From the NCBI GenBank assembly GCA_009789175.1, contig CP046866.1:620001-684000 (forward strand): a DNA stretch of 64,000 nt, read 5' to 3'. The stretch comes from Salinibaculum litoreum. GTDB lineage: Archaea; Halobacteriota; Halobacteria; Halobacteriales; Haloarculaceae. Below are positions 8,976-16,936 of this stretch, one piece after another. Under the pieces are notes generated by a model. That model saw only the letters and a list, made by a program, of their open reading frames with translations. It searched no databases and was not told the origin of the DNA. Each line of letters opens with the position of its first letter. Within the stretch, counting starts at the first letter, position 1. Both the position numbers and the translations under genes were made by a program.

Positions 8976-9144
8976 AAGAGTTCCCATAATAACATTTTTC
9001 TTATACTTGACGCAAAACTAACAGACTGAGTGCTACAGTCAGTACAGTACCGGTTATATATACCCTATATGAATTGGTAAATAGTACAATACATTTGTTT
9101 TCTTATGTAGCTAATTTAAGCATCTAGAGTGTCATATCCTAGTT
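8976..9144. other. A/T-rich intergenic segment
   Basis: About 170 bases that are markedly more A/T-rich than the rest of the island, with ttatatataccctatatg near 9052-9069 and several T-runs. The segment contains a TATA-like taatttaag about 27-35 bases before the TRAM gene. It is probably the TRAM promoter. An A/T-rich unwinding element of a replication origin is an alternative, but I see no iterons here. Confidence 0.45.
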
Positions 9145-9600
9145 ATGCGCCTGCCCGACGCCCGCTTTGCCACGCACGTCACCCAACGCGATGGCGACCT
9201 GTACCTGGAAATTCCAAGCGACATCGCTGTTGAACTAGCGCTCGCTGATGAAACGCCCGTCCTCGTCAGTCTCGACAGCCTTGACGGAGTCCACACCCCC
9301 GGTAACGGAACCAACCTGTCCGCCTCTAACACAGACAGTGAGTCAAAATACTCACCGGAACTCCTGCGGCAAAAAAGCGATGGTGGCACGCGACGACAGA
9401 CGCAAGCCAGTGATGGGCCGCCCGTGGACGAGGGCGAAACCATCTCGCTCGACATCGAAGAGCTTGGCGACCACGGCGACGGTATCGGATTCGTCGATGG
9501 GTACACGATCATCGTCGACGGGGCCGACGTGGGCGACCGCGTCAAAGCTCACATCGAATCGACCGAAGCGAACTACGCGTTCGCTACGATTGCCGACTGA
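9145..9600 (+). CDS. TRAM-domain protein
   Basis: 151 residues. The C-terminal 55 residues form a TRAM domain (about 93-150): GETISLDIEELGDHGDGIGF followed by DGYTIIVDGADVGDRVKAHI. TRAM is an RNA-binding OB-like fold found in RNA-modifying enzymes. Stand-alone TRAM proteins are common in archaea and several act as RNA chaperones. The N-terminal half (1-90) is not recognised: a beta-rich start and a polar linker. It is preceded by an A/T-rich promoter region and lacks an island repeat, so it is probably expressed independently of its neighbours. Confidence 0.82.
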   Translation: MRLPDARFATHVTQRDGDLYLEIPSDIAVELALADETPVLVSLDSLDGVHTPGNGTNLSASNTDSESKYSPELLRQKSDGGTRRQTQASDGPPVDEGETISLDIEELGDHGDGIGFVDGYTIIVDGADVGDRVKAHIESTEANYAFATIAD

Positions 9601-9659
9601 CCAGCAGGCCAGTAGCCGGCCACCCGGTCCGTGGCTCTCCTGACCCAACTCAGCTAGCA

Positions 9660-9853
9660 ATGTCCAGTAACGATTCGCCCCCACGACCGTGCCCGTACCG
9701 ACACCGCTGCACTCACCGACCGACTGACGTTCCGTATCACTGCCCCCCAGCGTGAAGCCCTCGACGCCATACTGGCAGACCCAGCCTGTCCGGATACCCG
9801 AGGCCGTGATTCTACGCCGAGCCCTCCAGCAATATCTGGGATGCGGCGGGTGA
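9660..9853 (+). pseudogene. Decayed ribbon-helix-helix (antitoxin-type) gene
   Basis: No single frame is open, but two pieces join into a recognisable ribbon-helix-helix protein. One frame reads DRLTFRITAPQREALDAIL (from about 9718). After a one-base shift near 9795-9805 a second frame reads EAVILRRALQQYLGCGG and ends in TGA at 9851-9853. This is the usual beta-strand, helix and REALRxYL-like second helix of haloarchaeal CopG/RHH regulators. A candidate ATG at 9660 is separated by another frameshift. It probably represents a lost antitoxin or repressor; no partner toxin is adjacent. Confidence 0.6.
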
Positions 9854-9972
9854 TAACTGAGCAGCCACGCTCAGTTGAATCCTCAATACTCAGTCCAAAT
9901 GGGGCCTATCACACGGCGCTGACACCCCCCTGAATCGCTGCGGTGAGTGAGAGGAGAGTGACAACTCAACCG

Positions 9973-9997
9973 CCCCATCGCAGTCAAATATCGGTGG
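9973..9997 (+). promoter_or_regulatory. Island inverted repeat, copy 4
   Basis: CCCCATC (9973-9979) and ATATCGGTGG (9988-9997). The spacing is 13 bases between CCATC and GGTGG, one more than usual. It ends six bases before the ATG at 10004. Confidence 0.75.
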
Positions 9998-10003
9998 ACA
10001 AAT

Positions 10004-10348
10004 ATGACACTCCAGAACCCGATAGCGCTCCTCCACGTCAAGACAGACCCGTACAATTCAAATCCAGTTCATGGGGGCAAGTCAGACCCTGTGACCGAAC
10101 TATTCAAAGTTGGCTGGCTCCCACCGCAATCTGAGACTGCCAGCAACGAGGACCCGTCAGCGGAATCAGTGCCGGCCCTGTTCAAATTCCGCAGCGACTC
10201 TTACGCCTTCCTGGAGGCCATCGACTGCGAGACCGACGACCGCAGCGCCGTCATCGACGAGGCGACAACACGCGTTCTGGATTACATCCTTGACCGCGAT
10301 GTGCGAGATGTCCAAGTCACTGAACGGCCCGCGCCGGAGGACGCCTAA
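10004..10348 (+). CDS. Island hypothetical protein
   Basis: 114 residues, not recognised. It begins MTLQNPIALLHVK and contains a predicted helix-rich C-terminal half with a short strand FKFRSDSYAFLEAI. The protein is acidic with no membrane segment or metal-binding cluster. The start follows an island repeat by six bases. The next gene begins two bases after the stop codon, so the two are almost certainly co-transcribed. Confidence 0.7.
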   Translation: MTLQNPIALLHVKTDPYNSNPVHGGKSDPVTELFKVGWLPPQSETASNEDPSAESVPALFKFRSDSYAFLEAIDCETDDRSAVIDEATTRVLDYILDRDVRDVQVTERPAPEDA

Positions 10349-10349
10349 G

Positions 10350-10643
10350 ATGGACCACAACACGATAGCCACTGGCGACATCGTCTCGTTCGACGAGGAG
10401 TATTACGTCGTGACAGACCTCGACGGTGGCGGTCGGTACGGGCCGACGGCAACGCTCATCCCCCTCGAAAACTATCTCAGTGGCACCAGCGACGAGTGTG
10501 ATCCAACCGTCGCCGACGTGATGCAGGTGGCCCGCATCAGACAGGCGTCAGCCCTTCCGGACTCCATCTGGGACGGCGATAACGAACCAAGTGCCGAGCA
10601 ACGAGACGCACTAGCAGACCTGCGTCTCGAACTCGACGACTGA
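10350..10643 (+). CDS. Small beta-rich island protein
   Basis: 97 residues, not recognised. The first 50 residues look like a small beta-barrel (IATGDIVSFDEEYYVVTDLD), an SH3- or PUA-like pattern often seen in small binding modules. The rest is helical and acidic. The ATG follows the stop of the upstream gene by one base and the next gene starts 22 bases downstream, giving a three-gene unit with the ASCH protein. Confidence 0.68.
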   Translation: MDHNTIATGDIVSFDEEYYVVTDLDGGGRYGPTATLIPLENYLSGTSDECDPTVADVMQVARIRQASALPDSIWDGDNEPSAEQRDALADLRLELDD

Positions 10644-10665
10644 ACAGCCACCAGACCACATATCA

Positions 10666-11355
10666 ATGTCAGCTCAACCAGGGACTGAGACTGCTGTCGA
10701 TGAGACCACGTCGGACTCGGTCGCCCGACGGGTAGCAGAATGGATACGAGATGTAAACAGCCGCGAGACTGCTGCCCAGCCGCTTCGATGGGTGAGCGGG
10801 CACTACCATATCGCAGCAGGCATCACCCACGTCTGGAACGACGAACGCGACGAGCACCTAACGACACAGCAGATGGCTGCCTGCCTGACCGAAATCCGTG
10901 ACAACCCTCTGAAGTACGGGCTCAACATCAACTACCGGGTGGGATCGGACGGGGTAGGCCGCTGGCAGCCCTACAAGGGCGTCTTCAGGACAGTCACCGA
11001 CGGAAACGGGCTCAAGACACTCACCTTCGACCCGGCATTTATCGACCCTATCCAGCGCGGCGAGAAGACCGCGACCATCCGCTACGGTGATGAAAAGGAA
11101 ATCAGCGACGGCGACCGGCTCCGGTTCATCACACCCGACGAAACCCTAATCGGGTATGCCACCGCCCACGTCGTCGAGATGACGACCGTCCGAGAGGCAC
11201 CCCGGCGCGTAGCAGCACTCGACGCCAAGCACGGCGCTGACTCGTGGAGAGAGCTGCGAGACTCGTTGGAGACGTACTACGACGACGACATCACCGCAGC
11301 GACACCCGTCAAGCTCATCATCTTCTCACTCGACAGTGTGGCCAATGCCCAGTGA
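10666..11355 (+). CDS. ASCH-domain protein
   Basis: 229 residues. The C-terminal part (about 122-225) is an ASCH domain, a PUA-like fold. The diagnostic elements are a buried strand before IQRGEKTATIRYGDE, the step GDRLRFITPDETLIGYATA and the late SWRELRDSLETYY. ASCH proteins bind RNA or modified nucleosides and some have amidohydrolase or nuclease activity. The N-terminal 115 residues are a helical domain not recognised. With the EVE-like protein at 22672 the island has two PUA-superfamily readers. A small zinc protein gene overlaps its stop codon. Confidence 0.82.
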   Translation: MSAQPGTETAVDETTSDSVARRVAEWIRDVNSRETAAQPLRWVSGHYHIAAGITHVWNDERDEHLTTQQMAACLTEIRDNPLKYGLNINYRVGSDGVGRWQPYKGVFRTVTDGNGLKTLTFDPAFIDPIQRGEKTATIRYGDEKEISDGDRLRFITPDETLIGYATAHVVEMTTVREAPRRVAALDAKHGADSWRELRDSLETYYDDDITAATPVKLIIFSLDSVANAQ

Positions 11356-11483
11356 TATGCCGCAATCCCGCCGACAGCGAGACAAGCTACACCTGTACGG
11401 CGTGTGGCGCTGTGTACAATACCGTCCTCAACCAAAGCTGGTTGCCCACCCAATGCTGGCAGTGTAGCACGACAGGCTCCTGA
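11352..11483 (+). CDS. Tiny zinc-ribbon protein
   Basis: A 43-residue frame starting with GTG in a GTGA overlap with the stop codon of the ASCH gene. It has two CxxC knuckles, CTAC (about 16-19) and CWQC (about 35-38), in the spacing of a minimal zinc ribbon. Very small zinc-finger proteins are common and functional in haloarchaea. Translational coupling to the ASCH gene is likely. The overlap and paired knuckles are the main support. Confidence 0.55.
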   Translation: MICRNPADSETSYTCTACGAVYNTVLNQSWLPTQCWQCSTTGS

Positions 11484-11609
11484 CGTGCGAACGGGGCCGT
11501 CGAGTACGTCGACGCCCAGTGACCAGCCGTCTCTCACCCACGCACGACGGTACCACCGCAAAAGCCCACCGTCTCAGCGGCGGGTCGCAGACTAACCCCG
11601 ATTGACTGC

Positions 11610-11632
11610 CCCATCACCAGAAACATGAGCGG
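11610..11632 (+). promoter_or_regulatory. Island inverted repeat, copy 5
   Basis: CCCATC (11610-11615), eight bases, CATGAGCGG (11624-11632). The right box is GCGG in place of GTGG. An in-frame ATG lies inside the right box, so either the start is at 11634 or the site overlaps the coding region. Confidence 0.7.
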
Positions 11633-11633
11633 A

Positions 11634-12098
11634 ATGGAACAAACAGTTTCAGAGCCTGACTCGACTACCATCACAACCAAGACCAGACACGACGAAGCAC
11701 TCGCCATCCTCACCCGGCGAGGCTACGACACTGAGTGGGTCCATGAGAACCACGACGCAAGCGCCTCCGACCACGTGAACAAGGCCGACTCCGTCGACGA
11801 CCTCGGCTTCGAGGACAGTCACAGAACGCTCGATTGGCTCGAGGTCGAAGGGCAAGTCCTAGACGGCGTCTTCGAGAACGGTGGCCCACTCGACTTCCGT
11901 GAACTCTTCCAGTTCGACGGGCTCGTCGGGCGGATGCTCTACTGGCAACTTAGAGTCTACGGCCCGGCCTACACCTACGACAACCTCCTCGACGACCTGA
12001 CGAAGCTCGTCGATAGCTATCCGAATTTCCAGTTTACCGTCACCGACTGCGTCCAGGAGCAGCGAGGGACGGCCCATCTCCCTGACTGTCAATGGTAG
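11634..12098 (+). CDS. Island protein, paralogue of the 24472 gene
   Basis: 154 residues (157 if translation starts at the ATG inside the repeat, 11625). Function unknown. The C-terminal 75 residues contain VGRMLYWQLRVYGPAYTYDN, which matches VGRLVYFQVRVWGASYTFND in the 63-residue product of 24472-24663, followed in both by LLDDLTKLVD or LTDDLETALD. This gene adds an N-terminal domain with a helical, charged region. The shared core may be a small structural or binding domain of the island's system. A long gap with an IS200/IS605-type end follows. Confidence 0.75.
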   Translation: MEQTVSEPDSTTITTKTRHDEALAILTRRGYDTEWVHENHDASASDHVNKADSVDDLGFEDSHRTLDWLEVEGQVLDGVFENGGPLDFRELFQFDGLVGRMLYWQLRVYGPAYTYDNLLDDLTKLVDSYPNFQFTVTDCVQEQRGTAHLPDCQW

Positions 12099-12145
12099 CA
12101 AACCTGCGCGCGGAACGCTGTAGCTCACAAAAGTTGGTCACAGGA

Positions 12146-12166
12146 ACTCTGGGACAAGCCCAGAGT
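12146..12166 (+). terminator. Hairpin downstream of the 11634 gene
   Basis: Perfect inverted repeat ACTCTGGG, loop ACAAG, CCCAGAGT, 47 bases after the stop codon. No T-run follows, so it could alternatively be an RNA-stability hairpin. Confidence 0.4.
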
Positions 12167-12263
12167 GCGATGTCTAGGCAGGCAAGCCGCGATTAGTAGC
12201 AGCTTACCAGCAGTTTCGGGTAATCGCGGAGTTCGTAAAAAGCTGTCGGGACCACACAGCAGG

Positions 12264-12300
12264 TGTTGACATCCTGCCCGCACTAAAGCGCGAGGATTCC
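12264..12300 (-). repeat. Solo IS200/IS605-type end (reverse orientation)
   Basis: Read on the minus strand this is GGAATCCTCGCGCTTTAGTG followed by a GATGTCAAC ending. Haloarchaeal IS200/IS605 elements typically finish in a hairpin of the CGCTTTAGCG type followed by GGATGTCAA. No transposase gene is attached, so this is a remnant or a solo end. Confidence 0.45.
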
Positions 12301-12503
12301 AACGCGAAACAGCGGGTCGGGTAAGACGACAGCCCCCGAGCCCAGCCAAGGGCACGCTTCGTCGCAGTGTCTCAGGCGTCGTATCGACTCGTCAGTCACG
12401 AACAGCTCAGTTCCAAGTCAATGCTTCAACAGAACACAGCCACATCGATACAGCAGCATCACCAGCGACTAACACTCTCACGGGACAGCGCCGGTGGGAA
12501 ACG

Positions 12504-13088
12504 ATGAACCGGGATATAGTTCAGCGCATCAGAGGTACCTACGACGACCCACAAGTCCGCGTGTGGATGCACCCGACAAAGGTAGAACAATCCACCAAAC
12601 CTCAAGGGGATTACTTCATCGACGTCACCGAAAAGCAACACTTCGATGCCGCACTCGCAGAAGCAGCCGACATCGTCCGACGGGAACCGACCGCTGAAAA
12701 CAAGTTCCTCATCGCCATCGACGGCTACGAACTCTTCCCGTTCGAATTTGACGCCTACTCACCCCACCACGACGTTCCCGACCACTTCAAGACCGACCCA
12801 CGAAAGGTAAGGGACCTCCCGGCCACACCCGACGAGGTCGATACCATCTACCAGGAGGTGCTCACGCTGCCCGCCTACCTCCGTGTCTACGCTGACCCCA
12901 AGGAGTTGCTCCCCATCGTCGCCTATCACCGTGGCGACCGCAAAGAGCTCTACACCACGCTCCGTGACCACCCGAGTCCTGCGCCCACGTACGAAGCCCT
13001 CGTCGACGAACTCGGCGAAGACGCATTCCACAGTGTAACACACCCCCACGAAGACGACGGTGGGGCGAGTGAGGAGGCACCAGCATGA
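12504..13088 (+). CDS. Island hypothetical protein
   Basis: 194 residues, not recognised. The N-terminal half alternates strands and helices (RVWMHPTKVEQ, FLIAIDGYELFPFEFDAY). A central segment DVPDHFKTDPRKVRDLPATP is proline-rich, and the C-terminal 25 residues are an acidic tail. The ATG at 12504 follows a region with no island repeat. Its stop overlaps the start of the next gene (ATGA at 13085), so the two are translationally coupled. Confidence 0.7.
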   Translation: MNRDIVQRIRGTYDDPQVRVWMHPTKVEQSTKPQGDYFIDVTEKQHFDAALAEAADIVRREPTAENKFLIAIDGYELFPFEFDAYSPHHDVPDHFKTDPRKVRDLPATPDEVDTIYQEVLTLPAYLRVYADPKELLPIVAYHRGDRKELYTTLRDHPSPAPTYEALVDELGEDAFHSVTHPHEDDGGASEEAPA

Positions 13089-13591
13089 CGCTCGAAGACT
13101 TTGGGGTGGACTGCCCCGAGCCCGACGCCACCGCAGCGAGTGGCTCAGGGGCATACGATACCAGCGGCAGTGGTGACCGCTGTATCGCCCTGACGAAGGA
13201 CCGAAAGCGGTGTTCGATGAGTGCAGCCCGAGGCCATCCCGTCTGTCACGCCCACATCCCCGACGCTGACGAATCGCTGGAGGACATCCTGACTATCTAC
13301 AGCGACCCCCGACATCTCATCCGAACGGATGGGTGGTCCAGTGCCACCTGCCGAGCGAAGCTGGCCACCCGGGACGAACGCTGTACGTCCTCAGCACGGA
13401 CGTTCGGCATTGTGTGCGCCACGCACCAGCCGGTCGAAGAGGCCGACCTCGTCACACCCGACCCCGACGAACTCCAATTCGAGTGGATTGAAAGCGCCCT
13501 CCAGTATCTGGACGCCAACGAGTCGCCGCACGTCGGGAACACGCTACCGGACGGGCTTCGAGCAGACGAAGCATCGTCAACTCAGATATGA
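13085..13591 (+). CDS. Double DUF5763-like zinc-binding protein
   Basis: 168 residues with two copies of a short zinc motif. Copy one (about 33-58) runs CIALTKDRKRCSM with later CHAH. Copy two (about 87-113) runs CRAKLATRDERC with later CATH. The C-x8/9-C-x(9-11)-C-xx-H pattern is that of DUF5763-type modules found in small phage and plasmid proteins, where they may bind nucleic acid. The two halves are clearly a tandem duplication. The gene overlaps the stop of the preceding gene and is followed 4 bases later by an island repeat. Confidence 0.72.
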   Translation: MTLEDFGVDCPEPDATAASGSGAYDTSGSGDRCIALTKDRKRCSMSAARGHPVCHAHIPDADESLEDILTIYSDPRHLIRTDGWSSATCRAKLATRDERCTSSARTFGIVCATHQPVEEADLVTPDPDELQFEWIESALQYLDANESPHVGNTLPDGLRADEASSTQI

Positions 13592-13596
13592 CACCT

Positions 13597-13618
13597 CCAT
13601 CTCAGCCAAGATGGGTGA
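13597..13618 (+). promoter_or_regulatory. Island inverted repeat, copy 6
   Basis: CCATC (13597-13601), eight bases, GATGGGTGA (13610-13618). The last base deviates from GTGG. An in-frame ATG at 13611 is inside the right box; the next, at 13620, follows it directly. Confidence 0.7.
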
Positions 13619-13619
13619 G

Positions 13620-14039
13620 ATGGAGGAGACTCTCAATTCAGACGACCAGACAGAACCGCTGCCGCCACAGCCACAATCCGACGCCGAGTTGACCATCACC
13701 CTCGACACAATTCCCCACGGCTGGCGGCTCAAGGCCCACGACACCCTACCCAACGCCGAGACGGTCCTGTTCGTCGGCGTCTTCGAGTCCCTCGCCGGCG
13801 TCCGCGAGTTCTCCGTGACGGTCACCGAACTCCGAAATGGCTGGCAAGCGCTCCGAACAGAGTACACCCAGACCGAAACCACGCAAGTAGAACTGGCAAC
13901 TGGGTCAGCTGCGACAGCTCTCTCCGAGGCCGTCGCGGAAATGGAGCGCCTCGCCAGTTCCTGTGGGTCGCCACAGCAGACTGCGACGAGCGCTGCCGCT
14001 ACCACTACGCCGGGTGACGCCGTCCCGACGCCAGGATGA
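13620..14039 (+). CDS. Island hypothetical protein
   Basis: 139 residues (142 from the ATG at 13611 inside the repeat). Not recognised. After a polar N-terminus (1-25) comes a compact beta-rich domain (LTITLDTIPHGWRLKAHD, ETVLFVGVFESL, FSVTVTELRNGW) and a helix, then a Ser/Thr/Ala-rich tail. It is probably a small globular binding protein. The gene ends next to an IS200/IS605-like end, and a 390-base gap follows. Confidence 0.68.
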   Translation: MEETLNSDDQTEPLPPQPQSDAELTITLDTIPHGWRLKAHDTLPNAETVLFVGVFESLAGVREFSVTVTELRNGWQALRTEYTQTETTQVELATGSAATALSEAVAEMERLASSCGSPQQTATSAAATTTPGDAVPTPG

Positions 14040-14075
14040 CATCCTTCCGGGGCTGAACGGCAGGACTCTCTCGTT
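14036..14075 (-). repeat. Solo IS200/IS605-type end
   Basis: GATGACATCCTTCCGGGGCT at 14036-14055, followed by gaacggcagga, resembles the complement of haloarchaeal IS200/IS605 right ends (GGATGTCAA preceded by a small hairpin). There is no transposase beside it, and it overlaps the stop of the preceding gene. Confidence 0.4.
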
Positions 14076-14426
14076 GTCAAGTGTATCACGCTCCCTGCTC
14101 GTGGCGAACCTATAGTACGTCGCTGATTTCAAAACGGACGGTTGGGGAAGTGGAAAGGAGGGTACTCCCCCTTACCCCTTCCCTCATGCGCGTTTACGGA
14201 GCAGGTACGGCGTGGGGGGTCCGTGCCCGCCCCGCATTCCAGGATTTTGCTGGGAGACGGAATGTCACCAAGCGTGGACAGGCGCTCGACAAGGGGATAA
14301 ACCTGTACCATGTCCACAGGATGTCTGGAGCTTCACGCTCCACCGGCCCTTTCCAACCACTAGTACGAAAAATTTTCTATCAAGAGAGCATAGGAGTTAG
14401 GGGCGTTCAGGAGATACCTCTCCCCA
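14076..14426. other. Promoter region of the ASST-like gene
   Basis: About 350 bases without a supported gene. GAAAAATTTTC at about 14368-14378 is the only A/T-rich, TATA-like element and lies 50-60 bases upstream of the next start. GGAG at 14410-14413 may be a Shine-Dalgarno, so the mRNA is probably leadered. G/C-rich palindromic tracts fill the rest. Confidence 0.4.
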
Positions 14427-15932
14427 ATGGGACGAGACTGGCAGGGCAGGCTCGCCGCCGGGATTCGGCGGCGAATCACGAAACGGCGGCTTCGTCTCGC
14501 GTGTCTATGCACGCTCGTGGTGCTTCTGTTTCCGGTCGCATACAACGGGCTAGTGACGGCATCACCGGGGGAATTTACGACCATCAACGACACCGACGCG
14601 GTCAACGCGAGCTCGTCGCTGACGGTCACGACAACACATACGGGCTACGGCACTGGTGAGACCGGAGCCCTCGCCGTGTTCGACGAGAACGGCACCCGCG
14701 TCTATCAGAACACGACCTACGACCGCTACTACGATGTTGATCCAGTCTCGACTGGCAAGTACGACATCATCTACGTCGCCCAGACAGACCGCCAGCCGGC
14801 AGCGTGTGGGTTGCAAACAGGCGCACTCCAGAACTGCGTCACCCAGCACATCAAGCATACCAATCTCTCGACAGATGAGACACGAACCGTCTACGAGACG
14901 ACTATCTTCGTCACCGGCGGCTCCGACAGCTGGCACGACGTCGACCGGCTCGACGACGACCGGTATCTCGTCGCCGACCTATTCGAGGACCGCGTCTTCA
15001 TCATCAATACATCGACGGGGGTGAAAGAATTCGAGTGGGCCGTCGACGAAGACTATCCGCTCACCAGTGGCGGGCGAAACAAAGCGGACTGGGCACACGT
15101 CAACGACGCCGATATGGTCCGCAACGGGACGGTCATGGCCAGTCTGCGTAATCAGGACCAAGTCGTCTTCATCGACACCGACACTGGGCTTCAGGAGAAT
15201 CTCACGCTGGGGACCGACGGCGACTACGGCACGCTGTACGAGCAACACAACCCAGACTACATCCCCCGCGACCGAGGCGGGCCAGCCGTCCTCGTAGCCG
15301 ACTCCCAGAACAACCGCGTCATCGAATACCAGCGCAACGCGACGACTGACTCCTGGGAACAGTCGTGGGTGTACGAGCGGAACCTCGCGTGGCCCCGTGA
15401 CGCCGACAGGCTCCCCAGCGGCAACACGCTCATCACCGACACGCACAACAATCGCCTCATCGAAATCAACCAGTCTGGCGACATCGTCTGGAAGGCGGAC
15501 TTCCTCTTTCCCTATGACGCCGAGCGACTGGAGACAGGGAAAGGCAGCCAGGGCGGCAAGGCCGCCAGCGCGCTGAATCTGACGAGCGAGACTGAGACGG
15601 CAACAGCGAGCGACGGCGGTGGCGGGTCAGCACTCTCACACTTGAACAACTGGTTCAATCGCCACGTGCCGGCGAAACTCCAGCATGGCGTTCTCTGGGT
15701 CGCCCCGCCATGGATGACGCTTCTCGATGTCATCCTGGTTGGCTGCGTCGCCGGTCTCACCCTCGCGTGGTTCATCGCTGAATGCCGGTGGGCATCGTGG
15801 ATAGCGCTCCAGTGGCCGGTTAGTATCTCTCCGAACAGGCTCACCAGAGCAATTCAACAATGGGCACGGCCAGTCACCACCCGAATCGGTCGGACAGACG
15901 ACGACCCACCACCCGAGGGTGCAGACGAGTAA
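14427..15932 (+). CDS. Arylsulfotransferase-like (ASST) membrane-anchored beta-propeller
   Basis: 501 residues. A basic N-terminus and membrane segment (about 24-44, LACLCTLVVLLFPVAYNGLV) point to an anchored or exported protein. The bulk (60-375) is a beta-propeller of the arylsulfotransferase (ASST) type with repeated blades: WHDVDRLDDDRYLVAD, ADMVRNGTVMASLRNQDQVV and AWPRDADRLPSGNTLITDTH. A second hydrophobic segment (about 430-455) leaves a short cytoplasmic tail. Whether the haloarchaeal members transfer sulfate is uncertain. It is the only clearly envelope-associated protein in the island and could act at the cell surface. Confidence 0.82.
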   Translation: MGRDWQGRLAAGIRRRITKRRLRLACLCTLVVLLFPVAYNGLVTASPGEFTTINDTDAVNASSSLTVTTTHTGYGTGETGALAVFDENGTRVYQNTTYDRYYDVDPVSTGKYDIIYVAQTDRQPAACGLQTGALQNCVTQHIKHTNLSTDETRTVYETTIFVTGGSDSWHDVDRLDDDRYLVADLFEDRVFIINTSTGVKEFEWAVDEDYPLTSGGRNKADWAHVNDADMVRNGTVMASLRNQDQVVFIDTDTGLQENLTLGTDGDYGTLYEQHNPDYIPRDRGGPAVLVADSQNNRVIEYQRNATTDSWEQSWVYERNLAWPRDADRLPSGNTLITDTHNNRLIEINQSGDIVWKADFLFPYDAERLETGKGSQGGKAASALNLTSETETATASDGGGGSALSHLNNWFNRHVPAKLQHGVLWVAPPWMTLLDVILVGCVAGLTLAWFIAECRWASWIALQWPVSISPNRLTRAIQQWARPVTTRIGRTDDDPPPEGADE

Positions 15933-16251
15933 CCACAGGCGCTGTCAGCCCGCCGCTGTGCCTGCGAGGCGGAGACGTACATGCCGACCGGCCTGTCGGC
16001 GGTCGCACGCGCTCACGACCGCGCTGTGCGGCCAGACGCCCCTCGCAGCACAGGACGACCACCCGGTCACTGCTACCGGCACCGACGACCACGAGCTATC
16101 AAGCAAGTCATCAAGAGTTACTAGCAGTGCATTGAAGTGCATAGGGGGTACACCTTTGGCTACCAAAGTGTCCTAGAAACTGTCACTGTCGGACCCGTTG
16201 TGGTGGGTGTTTGCGGCAGATGACGACGTCGGACACGCCGAATCGGAAGCC
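15933..16251. other. Intergenic region with a hairpin
   Basis: About 320 G/C-rich bases with no supported gene. ACACCTTTGG (16150-16159) and CCAAAGTGT (16163-16171) form an almost perfect hairpin 80 bases before the next start, and GTGCAT is repeated just upstream. It could be a terminator for the ASST gene or an operator for the next unit. Confidence 0.4.
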
Positions 16252-16743
16252 ATGAGCCACAAACAAACGCCATCGGCACGTGCATCGACAGACCAGCCCG
16301 ACCTCGAAACCGACCCAGCAGCGACCACGGACTCCGAAGACGCCCACTCTCGGCGAAGCGAGGATTACACCAACCCCAACTACCAGCGGACGGTCCAGTA
16401 CGCCGATTTCATCGTCGAGGAGTGTAAACCGCCCGATGAAACGTTCGATGCCAGCGACATTGGCCAGTGGGCCGTGGGCAACCTGCGAGCGCTTCAGACC
16501 GATGGGTTGATTGAGGCCGTCGGCGAGCGGACGCATACCTGGGGCACTGGCGATACGAGCATCATCAACGTCTACCGAATCAACCCGGCAGTCTTTAGCG
16601 ACGCCCAAGACATCGTCAAAGAGCGCTCGGCGTACCTCCCCTGTGGCCACAGCGGGTTCAAAAATCTCAACGGCGACACCTACGTCTGTGGATACGACCA
16701 CTGCACCGAGCAGTATTCACGTGAGGACGTCTCGCTCAAGTGA
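16252..16743 (+). CDS. Winged-helix-like protein with zinc cluster
   Basis: 163 residues. After a polar 40-residue start, the segment YQRTVQYADFIVEECKPPDE to DGLIEAVGERTH (about 45-100) looks like a winged helix. The C-terminal part has a CGHSGF...CGYDHC cysteine/histidine cluster (about 129-150), probably a zinc site. It may be a DNA-binding regulator of the island, but no family is recognised. The ATG at 16252 is chosen because the open frame upstream is low-complexity. Confidence 0.65.
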   Translation: MSHKQTPSARASTDQPDLETDPAATTDSEDAHSRRSEDYTNPNYQRTVQYADFIVEECKPPDETFDASDIGQWAVGNLRALQTDGLIEAVGERTHTWGTGDTSIINVYRINPAVFSDAQDIVKERSAYLPCGHSGFKNLNGDTYVCGYDHCTEQYSREDVSLK

Positions 16744-16827
16744 GTGTTCTCTCCCGGCAATCAGCCGTGCGGTCAATCGCTGACCGTTTTGACTCCGGTT
16801 GTGCCCTGTGGTTAGTGATTGTCCCGC

Positions 16828-16850
16828 CCCATCACCGAGAATATCGGTGG
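16828..16850 (+). promoter_or_regulatory. Island inverted repeat, copy 7
   Basis: CCCATC (16828-16833), then AATATCGGTGG to 16850, with 12 bases between CCATC and GGTGG. It lies 86 bases before the ATG at 16937, one of the long-leader arrangements. Confidence 0.75.
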
Positions 16851-16936
16851 CGTAAAATCCCGACATATACTGGTGGCTCCGGTACTGCCGGTCACCAGCG
16901 ACATCTCTTGATGCAATCCCAACGGAGTTGACACAG

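Larger units (their letters stand above)
12099..12503. other. Intergenic region with hairpin and IS200/IS605-type end
   Basis: About 405 bases. ACTCTGGG (12146-12153) and CCCAGAGT (12159-12166) form a perfect eight-pair hairpin that could terminate the 11634 transcript. An IS200/IS605-like end lies at 12264-12300. No protein gene is supported. Confidence 0.5.
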
